Assembly (NCBI GenBank): GCA_964424375.1 | Contig: CAYRIH010000002.1 | Location: 1-64,000 of the forward strand | Length of the DNA stretch: 64,000 nt | Direction: 5' to 3' | From: CAYRIH01 sp964424375 | GTDB lineage: Bacteria > Patescibacteriota > Kazan-3B-28 > UBA10110 | In this document: positions 49,443 through 57,499 of the stretch, piece by piece | Position numbering within the stretch: position 1 is the first letter of the stretch | How the letters are laid out: each line of letters starts with the position of its first letter | Program-made: the position numbers and the translations under genes | Notes under the pieces: generated by a model | Databases searched by the model: none | The model's input: only the letters and a program-made list of their open reading frames with translations | Told to the model about the DNA's origin: nothing

Positions 49443-52312
49443 TGTCTAAATTTAAGGAAGTTAACCCAAAGCTAGATTTGCCGAATCAAGAATTGGAAAT
49501 CTTGGAGTTTTGGGATAAAGAAAATATATTTAAGAAAAGTTTAGATTTACATAAGAAAGCGAAGCGTTTCGTATTTTTTGAGGGACCACCGACTGCTAAT
49601 GCTAAACCAGGATTGCATCATTTAATTTCTAGGTATTTTAAAGATTTATGGCCTCGTTTTAAGACCATGCAAGGGTTTTTAGTCGAACGCAAAGCTGGTT
49701 GGGATACACATGGTTTGCCGGTAGAGATATCTGTAGAAAAGGAGTTAGGTTTAAAAAACAAGCAGGATATCGAAAAATATGGCATAGCCAAGTTTAATCA
49801 AAAAGCCAAAGAAAGTGTCTGGAAATATAAAGAATTATGGGAAGAATTTACTAAAAGATCAGCTTTCTGGTTAGATTTAGATAAACCTTATATTTCGCAT
49901 AATCCTAAATATATTGAATCTTTATGGTGGATTATTAAGCAGACTTGGGATAAAAAATTGTTGTATCAAGGCTATAAAGTTGTACCTTATTGTACCCGTT
50001 GTGGCACAGCACTTTCTTCGCATGAAGTGGCCCAAGGCTATAAGGAAGTAGAGGAAAATTCAATATATATTAAATTTAAACTCAAAGATGAAAAAAATAC
50101 ATATATTCTGGCTTGGACAACTACCCCTTGGACATTACCAGGTAATGTAGCTTTGGCAGTAGGTTCTGATATTATCTACAGTAAAGTCAAAGTCAATAAT
50201 GAATACTTAATTTTAGCCAAAGACTTAGTCGAAAAAGTTTTTGGTAAACCAAAAAAATCAGAAACAGAATTTAAAGGAAAGAAATTGCTAAATAAAGAAT
50301 ACGAACCCCTTTTCCCAGAAGCAATCAAGACTAAAGATAAAGCTTGGTATATATTGCCAGGAGACTTTGTAACCACTGAGGATGGCACAGGAGTTGTGCA
50401 TACGGCCGTAATGTATGGGGAAGATGATTATAGGCTGGGAGATGAAGTTGGTTTGCCAAAAATCCATACAGTTTCACCCGAAGGTTTGTTTTTGCCAAGT
50501 GTAAAAAAATGGGCTGGTAAATATGTTAAAGACCCCAAGGTAGAAAAGGGGATTGTGGCATATTTAGACAAAAGAGGGTTGTTGTTAAAAGAAGTTTTAT
50601 ATAAACATGATTATCCTTTTTGTTGGCGATGTGCTTCACCATTGTTGTATTACGCTATGGATTCTTGGTTTATTAAAATGTCTGCGTTGCAAAATCAACT
50701 TTTAGCAAATAATGAAACTATTAATTGGATTCCAAAACATTTACAGGAAGGCAGATTTGGAGAATGGCTTCGAGGGGTTAAAGACTGGGCAATTTCTAGA
50801 AATAGATATTGGGGCACCCCTTTGCCTATTTGGAAAAGTGATTCGGATAAAATAATTTGTGTTGGCAGTTTTGAAGAATTAAAAAAATTAGCTAAAAATC
50901 CCATTAAAAATGACTTTGATCCGCATAAACCAGAGATAGATGAAATTATTTTACTTAAAGATGGGGAAGAATATAAACGAGTGCCTGATGTTATAGATAC
51001 CTGGTTTGATAGTGGTTCTATGCCTTTTGCTCAGTGGCATTATCCTTTTGAAAACAAAGACAGGATAGACAAAGGCTTATCTTTTCCGGCAGATTTTATT
51101 GCAGAAGCTGTAGATCAAACTAGAGGTTGGTTCTATACATTACTAGCTGTATCTACAATTTTGGATAAAGGAGCGCCTTATAAGAATGTTATTTCTTTAG
51201 GACATATTTTAGACAAGCATGGCAAAAAGATGAGTAAATCCAAGGGTAATGTAGTAGATCCGTGGATGATTTTTGAAAAATATGGGTCAGATGTATTGCG
51301 TTGGTATTTTTATACTGTTAATCAACCAGGGCTGCCTAAGAATTTTGATGAGGATATATTAAAACAAGTTAATCGTCGCTTTGTTTTAACTTTATGGAAT
51401 ACCCTATCTTTCTTTGTTACTTATGCTAATTTAGATAATTTTAATCCTGAAAACAAAAAACCAAAATCAAGCAATGTTTTAGATAAATGGATTCTAACAA
51501 GTTTAAATCAAACGATTTATATAGTTACTAATTCTTTAGAACAATATGATGTTATCTCTGCTACATCAGCTATAGAACTTTTAATCAATGATTTGTCTAA
51601 CTGGTATATCAGAAGAAGTCGCAAGAGGTTTTGGAAAAGTGAGGATGATAAGGATAAAAAACAGGCATATCAAACTTTGTATTGGGTTTTAAAAAATATA
51701 TCATTAATGCTGGCTCCATTTATGCCGATGACAGCAGAAATTATATATGATGTGTTAAAGCAGAATAAAGATCCAATTTCAGTTCATTTAAACGATTGGC
51801 CATCATTTGATAAAGATAATCGTGATCAAAAAGTAATAGATGATATGAGCCAAGTTAGAAAAATTGTAGAAATGGGTCATAATCTGCGAGAAGAAGCTAA
51901 AATTAGAGTTCGCCAACCTCTTGGCAAAATGAGTATTACCATTAAATCCTTGTCTGACGAACTAATTAATTTAATTAAGGAGGAATTAAATATTAAAGAA
52001 TTGATTCTTGGAGCTAAAAAAAATATGTTGGACACTGATATTAATCTGGAACTAGAAAAAGAGGGTTTGGCTAGAGAAATTGTCCGATCAGTTCAAGCTT
52101 TACGCAAAAATCAGGGCTTGGAAGTGTCTGATAGAATTAAATTATATTATGATGATTCAGATAATATAATTATTGAAGCTTTTAATGATTTTGCCGATTA
52201 TATTAAAACTGAAGTTTTAGCCACTGAGATTATTAGTTCTAGTAAAAAAGCTAATGAATCAGTTAAAATTAATGATAAGAATTTAAGTATAGGATTAGAA
52301 AAGGATGAATAA
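49442..52312 (+). CDS. ileS: Isoleucyl-tRNA synthetase
   Basis: A class I synthetase of 956 residues charging tRNA-Ile. The HIGH box is GLHHL (about 56-60 in FFEGPPTANAKPGLHHL), the editing domain has the TTPWTLPGNVALAVG segment, and the KMSKS box is HGKKMSKSKGNVVDP (near 596). The C-terminus lacks the zinc finger of the E. coli type, which fits the eukaryote-like second IleRS class often resistant to mupirocin (family knowledge, not tested). The end overlaps the DUF192 gene by 8 bases. Confidence 0.95.
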   Translation: MSKFKEVNPKLDLPNQELEILEFWDKENIFKKSLDLHKKAKRFVFFEGPPTANAKPGLHHLISRYFKDLWPRFKTMQGFLVERKAGWDTHGLPVEISVEKELGLKNKQDIEKYGIAKFNQKAKESVWKYKELWEEFTKRSAFWLDLDKPYISHNPKYIESLWWIIKQTWDKKLLYQGYKVVPYCTRCGTALSSHEVAQGYKEVEENSIYIKFKLKDEKNTYILAWTTTPWTLPGNVALAVGSDIIYSKVKVNNEYLILAKDLVEKVFGKPKKSETEFKGKKLLNKEYEPLFPEAIKTKDKAWYILPGDFVTTEDGTGVVHTAVMYGEDDYRLGDEVGLPKIHTVSPEGLFLPSVKKWAGKYVKDPKVEKGIVAYLDKRGLLLKEVLYKHDYPFCWRCASPLLYYAMDSWFIKMSALQNQLLANNETINWIPKHLQEGRFGEWLRGVKDWAISRNRYWGTPLPIWKSDSDKIICVGSFEELKKLAKNPIKNDFDPHKPEIDEIILLKDGEEYKRVPDVIDTWFDSGSMPFAQWHYPFENKDRIDKGLSFPADFIAEAVDQTRGWFYTLLAVSTILDKGAPYKNVISLGHILDKHGKKMSKSKGNVVDPWMIFEKYGSDVLRWYFYTVNQPGLPKNFDEDILKQVNRRFVLTLWNTLSFFVTYANLDNFNPENKKPKSSNVLDKWILTSLNQTIYIVTNSLEQYDVISATSAIELLINDLSNWYIRRSRKRFWKSEDDKDKKQAYQTLYWVLKNISLMLAPFMPMTAEIIYDVLKQNKDPISVHLNDWPSFDKDNRDQKVIDDMSQVRKIVEMGHNLREEAKIRVRQPLGKMSITIKSLSDELINLIKEELNIKELILGAKKNMLDTDINLELEKEGLAREIVRSVQALRKNQGLEVSDRIKLYYDDSDNIIIEAFNDFADYIKTEVLATEIISSSKKANESVKINDKNLSIGLEKDE

Positions 52313-52811
52313 AAATTATTTTTATGAAATTGTTTTTTCTAGATTAGCTCTGGTTATTTTTGTAATAGTTATGTTGGTAATTGTAGGAGTGTTTAAACAA
52401 TCCATACCAACTACAACAGTTTTATCTAATTTGGATAGTTATCAAAAATTAATACTGCCTAACAACCAGGTGATTATGGCAGAAGTAGTTGCTACGCGTG
52501 AACAGCGGCTTGAGGGATTATCAGGACGGGATAATTTAGCTAAGAATTTTGCTATGTTGTTTGTTTTTGACAAAGAAAGCTATCATAGTTTTTGGATGCC
52601 TGATATGAATTTTGCCATTGATATAATTTGGCTGGATGAAAATTACAAGATAGTGGATATTGCAGAAGGTGTACAACCTATGCCAAAACATGATTTAGAT
52701 GATTTGCCAAGATATGTTAATCAAAGCCCAGCTCAATATGTTTTAGAAGTTAATGCAGGGTTTTCTAGTAGAAATAAGTTAAATGAAGGGGATTTGATTC
52801 GGTTGACTTAA
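52305..52811 (+). CDS. DUF192 family membrane-anchored protein
   Basis: A 168-residue protein with an N-terminal helix (about 12-31) and a DUF192 domain (about 55-165): ATREQRLEGLSGRDNLAKN, AMLFVFDKESYHSFWMPDMN, FAIDIIWLDE and the C-terminal QYVLEVNAGF. DUF192 proteins are usually exported and of unknown function. It overlaps ileS by 8 bases, so it is co-translated. Confidence 0.88.
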   Translation: MNKNYFYEIVFSRLALVIFVIVMLVIVGVFKQSIPTTTVLSNLDSYQKLILPNNQVIMAEVVATREQRLEGLSGRDNLAKNFAMLFVFDKESYHSFWMPDMNFAIDIIWLDENYKIVDIAEGVQPMPKHDLDDLPRYVNQSPAQYVLEVNAGFSSRNKLNEGDLIRLT

Positions 52812-52859
52812 ATAAGGTTATACTTATATACTCTAGTGCGTAAGAATAAGATTATGATT

Positions 52860-53177
52860 ATGAAAGCTGTGATTCAGACTGGGGGAAAACAATATCTAGT
52901 TAGTGTTGGTGATGTTTTAGATGTGGAAAAATTATCTGTGATTGATGATAAGAAGATAATCTTTAAAAAGGTGTTAATGGTCACAGATGAAGCTGGTAAG
53001 GACATTAAATTAGGAGATCCTCTGCTTAAAGATACTAAAGTAGAAGCTGAAGTTGTGTCTCAATTTAAAGCTGACAAAATCATAGTATTTAAAATGAAAA
53101 GGCGTAAACGCTACCGTCGTACTCAAGGACATCGCCAGCAATTAACTAAAATAAAAATCACTAAGATAACAATCTAG
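52860..53177 (+). CDS. rplU: 50S ribosomal protein L21 (bL21)
   Basis: A 105-residue L21 with the family start MKAVIQTGGKQYLVSVGD and the basic end KMKRRKRYRRTQGHRQQLTK. Two in-frame ATGs lie 6 bases apart (52854, 52860); the second matches the family. The usual partner rpmA (L27) is not downstream; lepB converges there instead. Confidence 0.95.
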   Translation: MKAVIQTGGKQYLVSVGDVLDVEKLSVIDDKKIIFKKVLMVTDEAGKDIKLGDPLLKDTKVEAEVVSQFKADKIIVFKMKRRKRYRRTQGHRQQLTKIKITKITI

Positions 53178-53192
53178 CTTGCACTTAGTTTA

Positions 53193-53816
53193 TTATATTG
53201 CTGGATTGTATTTGGGTAGCCCAACAGATTTAAATTCTTCAAATGGGTAAAGTATTACCCAGACTCTTCCAACAATTAGATGGCGTGGTAACGCTCCCCA
53301 AGTTCTAGAATCTGAGCTATTAGGTCGATTATCACCTAAAACAAAGTATTCACCATCTTTTAGAGTTGTACGGGTTTCTCCACTAGTGCGAGTCACAATA
53401 TAAGTTTCGTCCAACATCATTCCATCAGGATGTTGATCGTTAGAGATAGTTACTTCTCCATCATGAACTGAGACAGTTTCACCAGGCAAACCAACAATTC
53501 TTTTAATAAAACTAAATGCTACATTGCGTGGGTATTTGAAGACCACCACATCTCCTCGTCTGGGAGCACGGAATCGATAAGAAACTTGGTCAACAATAAT
53601 GTATTGGTTATTTTCGAATGTTGGTTCCATCGATTGTCCGCTAACATAGAATGGTTGGATAAGAAAGAATCGAATAAGAAAAGCCACCCCCAAAACTGTG
53701 GTGACGGTTTTGAAAACATCATAGACGAACACGACTGTTCCTACAAAAATAGTCAGCGCTACATTACCAGGCTTTTTAGTTTTAGATTTTGGAGAAGTGT
53801 CTAATTGACTGTGCAT
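53193..53816 (-). CDS. lepB: Signal peptidase I
   Basis: Cleaves signal peptides from exported proteins at the outer face of the membrane. The 207 residues have an N-terminal basic tail, one helix (about 20-55), the nucleophile Ser62 in SGQSMEPT, the general base Lys105 in IKRIVGLPGE and GDNRPNSSDSRTWG near the end. All active-site residues are kept. It is monocistronic and convergent with rplU. Confidence 0.96.
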   Translation of the reverse strand: MHSQLDTSPKSKTKKPGNVALTIFVGTVVFVYDVFKTVTTVLGVAFLIRFFLIQPFYVSGQSMEPTFENNQYIIVDQVSYRFRAPRRGDVVVFKYPRNVAFSFIKRIVGLPGETVSVHDGEVTISNDQHPDGMMLDETYIVTRTSGETRTTLKDGEYFVLGDNRPNSSDSRTWGALPRHLIVGRVWVILYPFEEFKSVGLPKYNPAI

Positions 53817-53940
53817 GATTTTATTATAGAACGCTCAATCGCTATAACAAAATACATATTTTTATATCTAATTTATAATTAAATATTTATGGTGGTCTAT
53901 TCTAAACGAGGTTAGAATTTATTTACTTAAAAATAAGCTT

Positions 53941-53982
53941 AAATTAAAAAGCATGCCCGTAACTTATAATAGCTACGGGCAT
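53941..53982 (-). terminator. Terminator for the 54004 gene
   Basis: ATGCCCGTA (53953-53961) pairs with TACGGGCAT (53974-53982); on the minus strand a TTTTTAATTT tail follows. It closes the hypothetical gene at 54004-54426. Confidence 0.85.
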
Positions 53983-54003
53983 AAGTCGAATTGATGGTGG
54001 TTT

Positions 54004-54426
54004 TTACGAACAGCTTTTCATGTACTTCTTGTACCCAAGGGACGGAGGTAGCAAGTGATTCACGAGTATCAATGATTCAGGTTTGGGAGTAATTTTTTTT
54101 GGTACAGATGAATAACTTTCACGTTCGACCATAACACCATTCTCGTTGAATAATGTTATTTCGGCTACTTCAAGCTTGAAAGGATGCTGTAATTCTTCTC
54201 CTACAATATGTTTCCATAGCCGATTCCATACCTCTTTTCTGTCCCGGTCGCGCTGAAGATGAAGATCATCAAATAAATGCGGCTGTAGTTTCTGGACAAC
54301 CCCTTGCTCATTTTCCGCCAACACAAAAAAGGTCTTGTGCTCAATCCAGGCAGATATATCACCCAAAAATGGCGTAGCTTCAGAATCTAATTCCATAGCA
54401 ACAAGCCTGGCATAAAACAGTTTCAT
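54004..54426 (-). CDS. Hypothetical soluble protein
   Basis: A 140-residue protein with no membrane segment. It has a regular mix of hydrophobic and charged residues (MKLFYARLVAMELDSEATPF, ISAWIEHKTFFVLAENEQG, VWNRLWKHIVGEEL) suggesting a compact alpha/beta domain. I chose the ATG at 54426 because GAGGTG lies 6 bases before it; a longer form from 54453 lacks this. Codon use seems richer in G and C than its neighbours by eye, so it may be acquired. No family recognised. It ends in a strong terminator. Confidence 0.6.
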   Translation of the reverse strand: MKLFYARLVAMELDSEATPFLGDISAWIEHKTFFVLAENEQGVVQKLQPHLFDDLHLQRDRDRKEVWNRLWKHIVGEELQHPFKLEVAEITLFNENGVMVERESYSSVPKKITPKPESLILVNHLLPPSLGYKKYMKSCS

Positions 54427-54545
54427 AGTGTTCACCTCAATTTCGGGGTGCATTCCTGCCCCCGTCAGAATACCTATAATATAGTCTCAAACCCAAAAAA
54501 TTGCAATAGATGTGGGAGTATTTTTATGGTGGGCGTACCAGGATT

Positions 54546-54576
54546 CCCTGGCCGTGTCCCGCGGTCAGCGGGCAGG
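54546..54576. repeat. GC-rich palindromic insert in the tRNA T-loop
   Basis: 31 nt splitting the T-loop as TTCG|AAT. In tRNA sense it reads from CCTGCCCGCTG to CACGGCCAGGG and can fold with CCTG/CAGG and CCCGC/GCGGG stems. Same family as 54620-54654 and 29872-29909. Confidence 0.85.
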
Positions 54577-54619
54577 CGAACCTGGGACTTCTTCGATGTG
54601 AACGAAGCGCTCTACCACT

Positions 54620-54654
54620 GCCTGCCCGCGGCTGCGCCACGGGGCGCGGCCAGG
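54620..54654. repeat. GC-rich palindromic insert in the tRNA D-loop
   Basis: 35 nt placed right after the 5' strand of the D-stem (GCTC|AGTGG). On the plus strand it runs from GCCTGCCCGCGGC to GCGCGGCCAGG, opposite in orientation to the T-loop insert, with an inner GCGCC/GGCGC stem. Confidence 0.85.
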
Positions 54655-54706
54655 GAGCTATACGCCCATGAAGCTTTTTAATTATACAACTTATTAACTT
54701 ATGGAG

Positions 54707-54735
54707 TTGACTATTTATCTATGTTGGGATAAGAT
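54707..54735 (+). promoter_or_regulatory. Promoter of the rpsB operon
   Basis: TTGACT (54707-54712), 17-base spacer, TAAGAT (54730-54735): 5/6 at each box. Predicted start near 54742, leader of about 113 bases. Confidence 0.7.
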
Positions 54736-54749
54736 TTTTAGGTAAATAA

Positions 54750-54839
54750 TCACGGCTGGTGATTAGAATGACCTTGTTCTGCTGTCCGCCATCTGGCGGA
54801 AGCAGAATCCATTCCTAAGATGATCTAGCCGGAAGCATA
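54750..54839 (+). promoter_or_regulatory. Structured rpsB leader
   Basis: A strong hairpin (TTCTGCT with AGCAGAA, inner TCCGCC/GGCGGA, 54777-54807) is followed by TCTAGCCGG, which can pair with CGGCTGG upstream (about 54753). S2 often represses its own operon through such a leader; that role here is inference. AAAGGAG of rpsB follows. Confidence 0.45.
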
Positions 54840-54854
54840 AAGGAGAACTGAGTT

Positions 54855-55649
54855 ATGACAAAGATTACTGTAGAACAGATGTTAGAAGCGGGCCTTCATT
54901 TTGGGCATCAGACTTTTAGGTGGAATCCCAAAATGCGTCCGTTTATTTTCGAAGCCAGAGATGATGTACATATTATTGATTTAACTCAAACAGAACAAAA
55001 ATTAAAAGGAGCTCTTGATTTTGTTGCTCAAATAGCCAAAGAAGGCAAAAATCTATTAATAGTTGGCACCAAAAGGCAGGCTAGTAAAATTATCAAAGAA
55101 CAGGCTGAAGCTAATACTGTACCATTTGTTTCTACTAAATGGCCTGGCGGACTATTAACTAATTTCAAAACAATTAAAAAGCGGATTGATTATCTAAAGC
55201 AACTTCGAGAAAAGATAGAAGGTAAAAATTTTGCAGATATGACTAAAAAAGAGATTGGTCTACTTAACAAAAAACGGGTGCGCTTAGAAGAATCTTTTGG
55301 GGGATTAGATACATTGACTGCTTTACCAGGGGCTATATTTGTTGTGGATGCCGTGCGAGAAAAAATAGCTATTAAAGAAGCAATTAAATTAAACATTCCG
55401 GTGATTGCCATGGTTGATACCAATGCTGATCCTTCTGGTATTGAATTTGTTATTCCAGCTAATGATGACGCCAAAAATGGAATTTTGCTCATCACTAAAG
55501 CTGTAATAGATGTTTTTAGTAAAAATTATAAACAAATAGCTAAAGAATCAATTTCTGAGCAAGGTATACAAACTGATATTGATAAAAACGATACAGTTAA
55601 AGTTAAATCTAAAAAACATAAATCTCAAACAGAGAAAATTAGTAAATAA
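54855..55649 (+). CDS. rpsB: 30S ribosomal protein S2 (uS2)
   Basis: A 264-residue S2, normal length, with MLEAGLHFGHQTFRWNPKM, the KRQASKIIKEQAE region, RWPGG-type TKWPGGLLTNFKTI and AIKEAIKLNIPVIAMVDTNA. The last 30 residues are Lys-rich and variable. AAAGGAG lies 10 bases before the ATG at 54855. First gene of rpsB-tsf-frr-uppS-prenyl synthetase-rseP-folD. Confidence 0.97.
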   Translation: MTKITVEQMLEAGLHFGHQTFRWNPKMRPFIFEARDDVHIIDLTQTEQKLKGALDFVAQIAKEGKNLLIVGTKRQASKIIKEQAEANTVPFVSTKWPGGLLTNFKTIKKRIDYLKQLREKIEGKNFADMTKKEIGLLNKKRVRLEESFGGLDTLTALPGAIFVVDAVREKIAIKEAIKLNIPVIAMVDTNADPSGIEFVIPANDDAKNGILLITKAVIDVFSKNYKQIAKESISEQGIQTDIDKNDTVKVKSKKHKSQTEKISK

Positions 55650-55662
55650 GAAGTGTTTGATT

Positions 55663-56268
55663 ATGGATATTAAAGCTAAAGATGTCAAAAAACTGCGCGA
55701 TTTGACAGGTGTAGGCATGATGGATGCTAAAAAGGCATTAAAATCTGCTGATGGAAATTTTAATAAAGCGACTAAGTTTTTAAAGGAAAAGGGGACACAA
55801 TTAGCTGAGAACAAATCTAGCAGAGGGGCTTCCCAGGGAGTGATTGCTCAATATATTCATCCTGGTGACAAAGTGGGGGTTTTGGTTGAGTTAAATTGCG
55901 AAACGGATTTTGTAGCTCGAAATGAGGATTTTAATAAGTTAGCTCATAATTTAGCAGTACATGTTGCTGGCATGTGTCCACTTTATATTGCTCCAGAAGA
56001 TGTACCCAAAAAAGTTATTGAGAAAGAAACAGAATTATATAAATCACAACTTAAAGATAAATCTAAGACGGTAGCCAATAAAGCTATCAAAGGTAAATTA
56101 GATGGTTTTTATGCATCAGTGTGTTTGCTTAAACAGCCTTTTGTATTGGATCAAAATGTTAAAGTAGAGAATTTGATCACTGATATGGTGGGAATTTTAA
56201 AAGAAAATATCAAAATAACTAGATTTATTCGCTTTGAAGTGGGGGTGGATGACGATGGAAGAGATTAA
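55663..56268 (+). CDS. tsf: Elongation factor Ts
   Basis: Nucleotide exchange factor for EF-Tu. The 201 residues have the N-terminal UBA domain (VKKLRDLTGVGMMDAKKAL), the core LVELNCETDFVARNEDF and AVHVAGMCPLYI. It is a short form without the second half-domain of E. coli EF-Ts, as in many bacteria. I chose the ATG at 55663 (MDIKAKDV), 13 bases after rpsB; the longer frame would overlap rpsB. It overlaps frr by 14 bases. Confidence 0.96.
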   Translation: MDIKAKDVKKLRDLTGVGMMDAKKALKSADGNFNKATKFLKEKGTQLAENKSSRGASQGVIAQYIHPGDKVGVLVELNCETDFVARNEDFNKLAHNLAVHVAGMCPLYIAPEDVPKKVIEKETELYKSQLKDKSKTVANKAIKGKLDGFYASVCLLKQPFVLDQNVKVENLITDMVGILKENIKITRFIRFEVGVDDDGRD

Positions 56269-56809
56269 ACAAAGTTTAATTGTTAAAATTGAGGCAGCCC
56301 GTCAGTATTTTGCCTCAGAATTAAACACTATTAGAAGTGGTCGAGCTAATGCTGGTCTATTAGATAAAGTTCTGGTCGATATTTATGACCAAAAATCTCC
56401 ATTGCGTAATGTGGCTACTATTACTGTGCCAGATCCTAAACAATTATTAATTCAACCTTGGGATAAATCTAATGTAGTTGCGGTGGAGAAAGCTATCTTA
56501 AATTCTGGTTTAGGTTTTAGTGTGACTAATGAAGGCGACAAAGTGCGAGTTGTTTTACCACACTTAAGTAGTGAGAGAAGAGAAGAGTTAGTTAAATTGG
56601 CGGCTCGAATGTCAGAAGAAGCTAAGGTTAGTATACGCAATGCTCGACGAATTGCTTTAGAAACCTTAGAAGCTAAAGCTAAGGAGGGCGGCATAAGTGA
56701 TGACGACAAAGAAAGATCAAAAAAAGAATTCCAGTCATTAATAGATGGGACTGCAAAGGAAATCGATCAGTTGACTGATAAAAAATCTGAAGAGCTGAGA
56801 TTGATGTAA
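56255..56809 (+). CDS. frr: Ribosome recycling factor
   Basis: Splits post-termination ribosomes with EF-G. The 184 residues show the family RSGRANAGLLDKVLVDIY, PDPKQLLIQPWDKS and LTEERR-like LSSERREELVKLAARMSEEA segments, with the long helical domain. GGGGG lies 9 bases before the ATG at 56255; an ATG 6 bases earlier is also possible. The 5' end overlaps tsf. uppS follows 4 bases later, the common order frr-uppS. Confidence 0.96.
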   Translation: MEEIKQSLIVKIEAARQYFASELNTIRSGRANAGLLDKVLVDIYDQKSPLRNVATITVPDPKQLLIQPWDKSNVVAVEKAILNSGLGFSVTNEGDKVRVVLPHLSSERREELVKLAARMSEEAKVSIRNARRIALETLEAKAKEGGISDDDKERSKKEFQSLIDGTAKEIDQLTDKKSEELRLM

Positions 56810-56813
56810 AATT

Positions 56814-57494
56814 ATGTCAAATAATTTGATTACACATTTAGCTATTATTTTAGATGGCAATCGCCGGTGGGCAAAAAGGAAGGGTTTGCCATTATATCGT
56901 GGTCATCAAGAAGGAGTTTTAGCTTTAGAACGCACAGTTAAAGCAGCTAGTAAACGAGGGATTAAATATATTACGGTATATGGTTTTTCAACAGAGAATT
57001 GGGGGCGAACAAAGTCTGAAGTATCAGCTTTAATTAAGTTGATAAAGTATGCTGTCGAAAAGTATACAGATATGCTTGAAGCTAATGATTTACAATTAAG
57101 AGTTATTGGTCGATTAAATGATTTTCCTAAATCTATTAAAAGTGTGCTTGATCAAGCTATTTATAAATTAAAAAACAATAAATCAGGAGTTTTAACTATA
57201 GCTTTGAGTTATGGGGGGCGAGATGAAATAATTAGAACTGCCCAGAAAACCAAGAAAATGCCAGGCAAATTAGATGAAGAAGCTTTTTCTAATCTCTTAG
57301 ATACAGCCGGGTTGCCAGACCCAGATTTAATTATTAGAACAGGTGGTGTAATGCGGCTAAGTAACTTTTTACCCTGGCAGGGGATTTATAGTGAACTATA
57401 TTTTACTAAAACTTTGTGGCCGGATTTTTCTGCCAGTCATTTAGATAGAGCTTTGCGCAATTTTGCTAAACGTCAGCGTAATTTTGGTAAATAA
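56814..57494 (+). CDS. uppS: Isoprenyl transferase (undecaprenyl diphosphate synthase)
   Basis: Builds the long prenyl carrier for wall precursors by cis-condensation. The 226 residues have the catalytic start ILDGNRRWAKRKGL (Asp near 14), the YGFSTENWGR motif, ALSYGGRDEI and the C-terminal RTGGVMRLSNFLPWQGIYSE and FTKTLWPDF. Substrate would come from the prenyl synthetase encoded next (6-base gap). The family normally has RTSGE where this protein has RTGGV, a small deviation in the diphosphate-binding loop. Confidence 0.95.
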   Translation: MSNNLITHLAIILDGNRRWAKRKGLPLYRGHQEGVLALERTVKAASKRGIKYITVYGFSTENWGRTKSEVSALIKLIKYAVEKYTDMLEANDLQLRVIGRLNDFPKSIKSVLDQAIYKLKNNKSGVLTIALSYGGRDEIIRTAQKTKKMPGKLDEEAFSNLLDTAGLPDPDLIIRTGGVMRLSNFLPWQGIYSELYFTKTLWPDFSASHLDRALRNFAKRQRNFGK

Positions 57495-57499
57495 AATTA

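Larger units (their letters stand above)
54527..54667 (-). tRNA. tRNA-Val(CAC) interrupted by two GC-rich insertions
   Basis: Minus strand, 141 nt. Outside the inserts every part is canonical: acceptor GGGCGTA/TACGCCC, D-stem GCTC/GAGC with loop AGTGGTA, anticodon stem CTTCG/CGAAG with loop TTCACAT (anticodon CAC), 5-nt variable region, T-stem CCAGG/CCTGG with loop TTCGAAT, discriminator A, encoded CCA. A 35-nt insert sits at the start of the D-loop and a 31-nt insert inside the T-loop. Removing both gives a perfect 75-nt tRNA. Whether it is spliced, used with the inserts, or dead cannot be told from sequence. Confidence 0.85.

Noticed and set aside
54448..54681. A plus-strand frame of 77 codons between the hypothetical gene and rpsB
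   Set aside because: It is antisense to the interrupted tRNA-Val and its inserts. The translation is low-complexity Arg/Ala/Pro from GC-rich repeats, and there is no Shine-Dalgarno.
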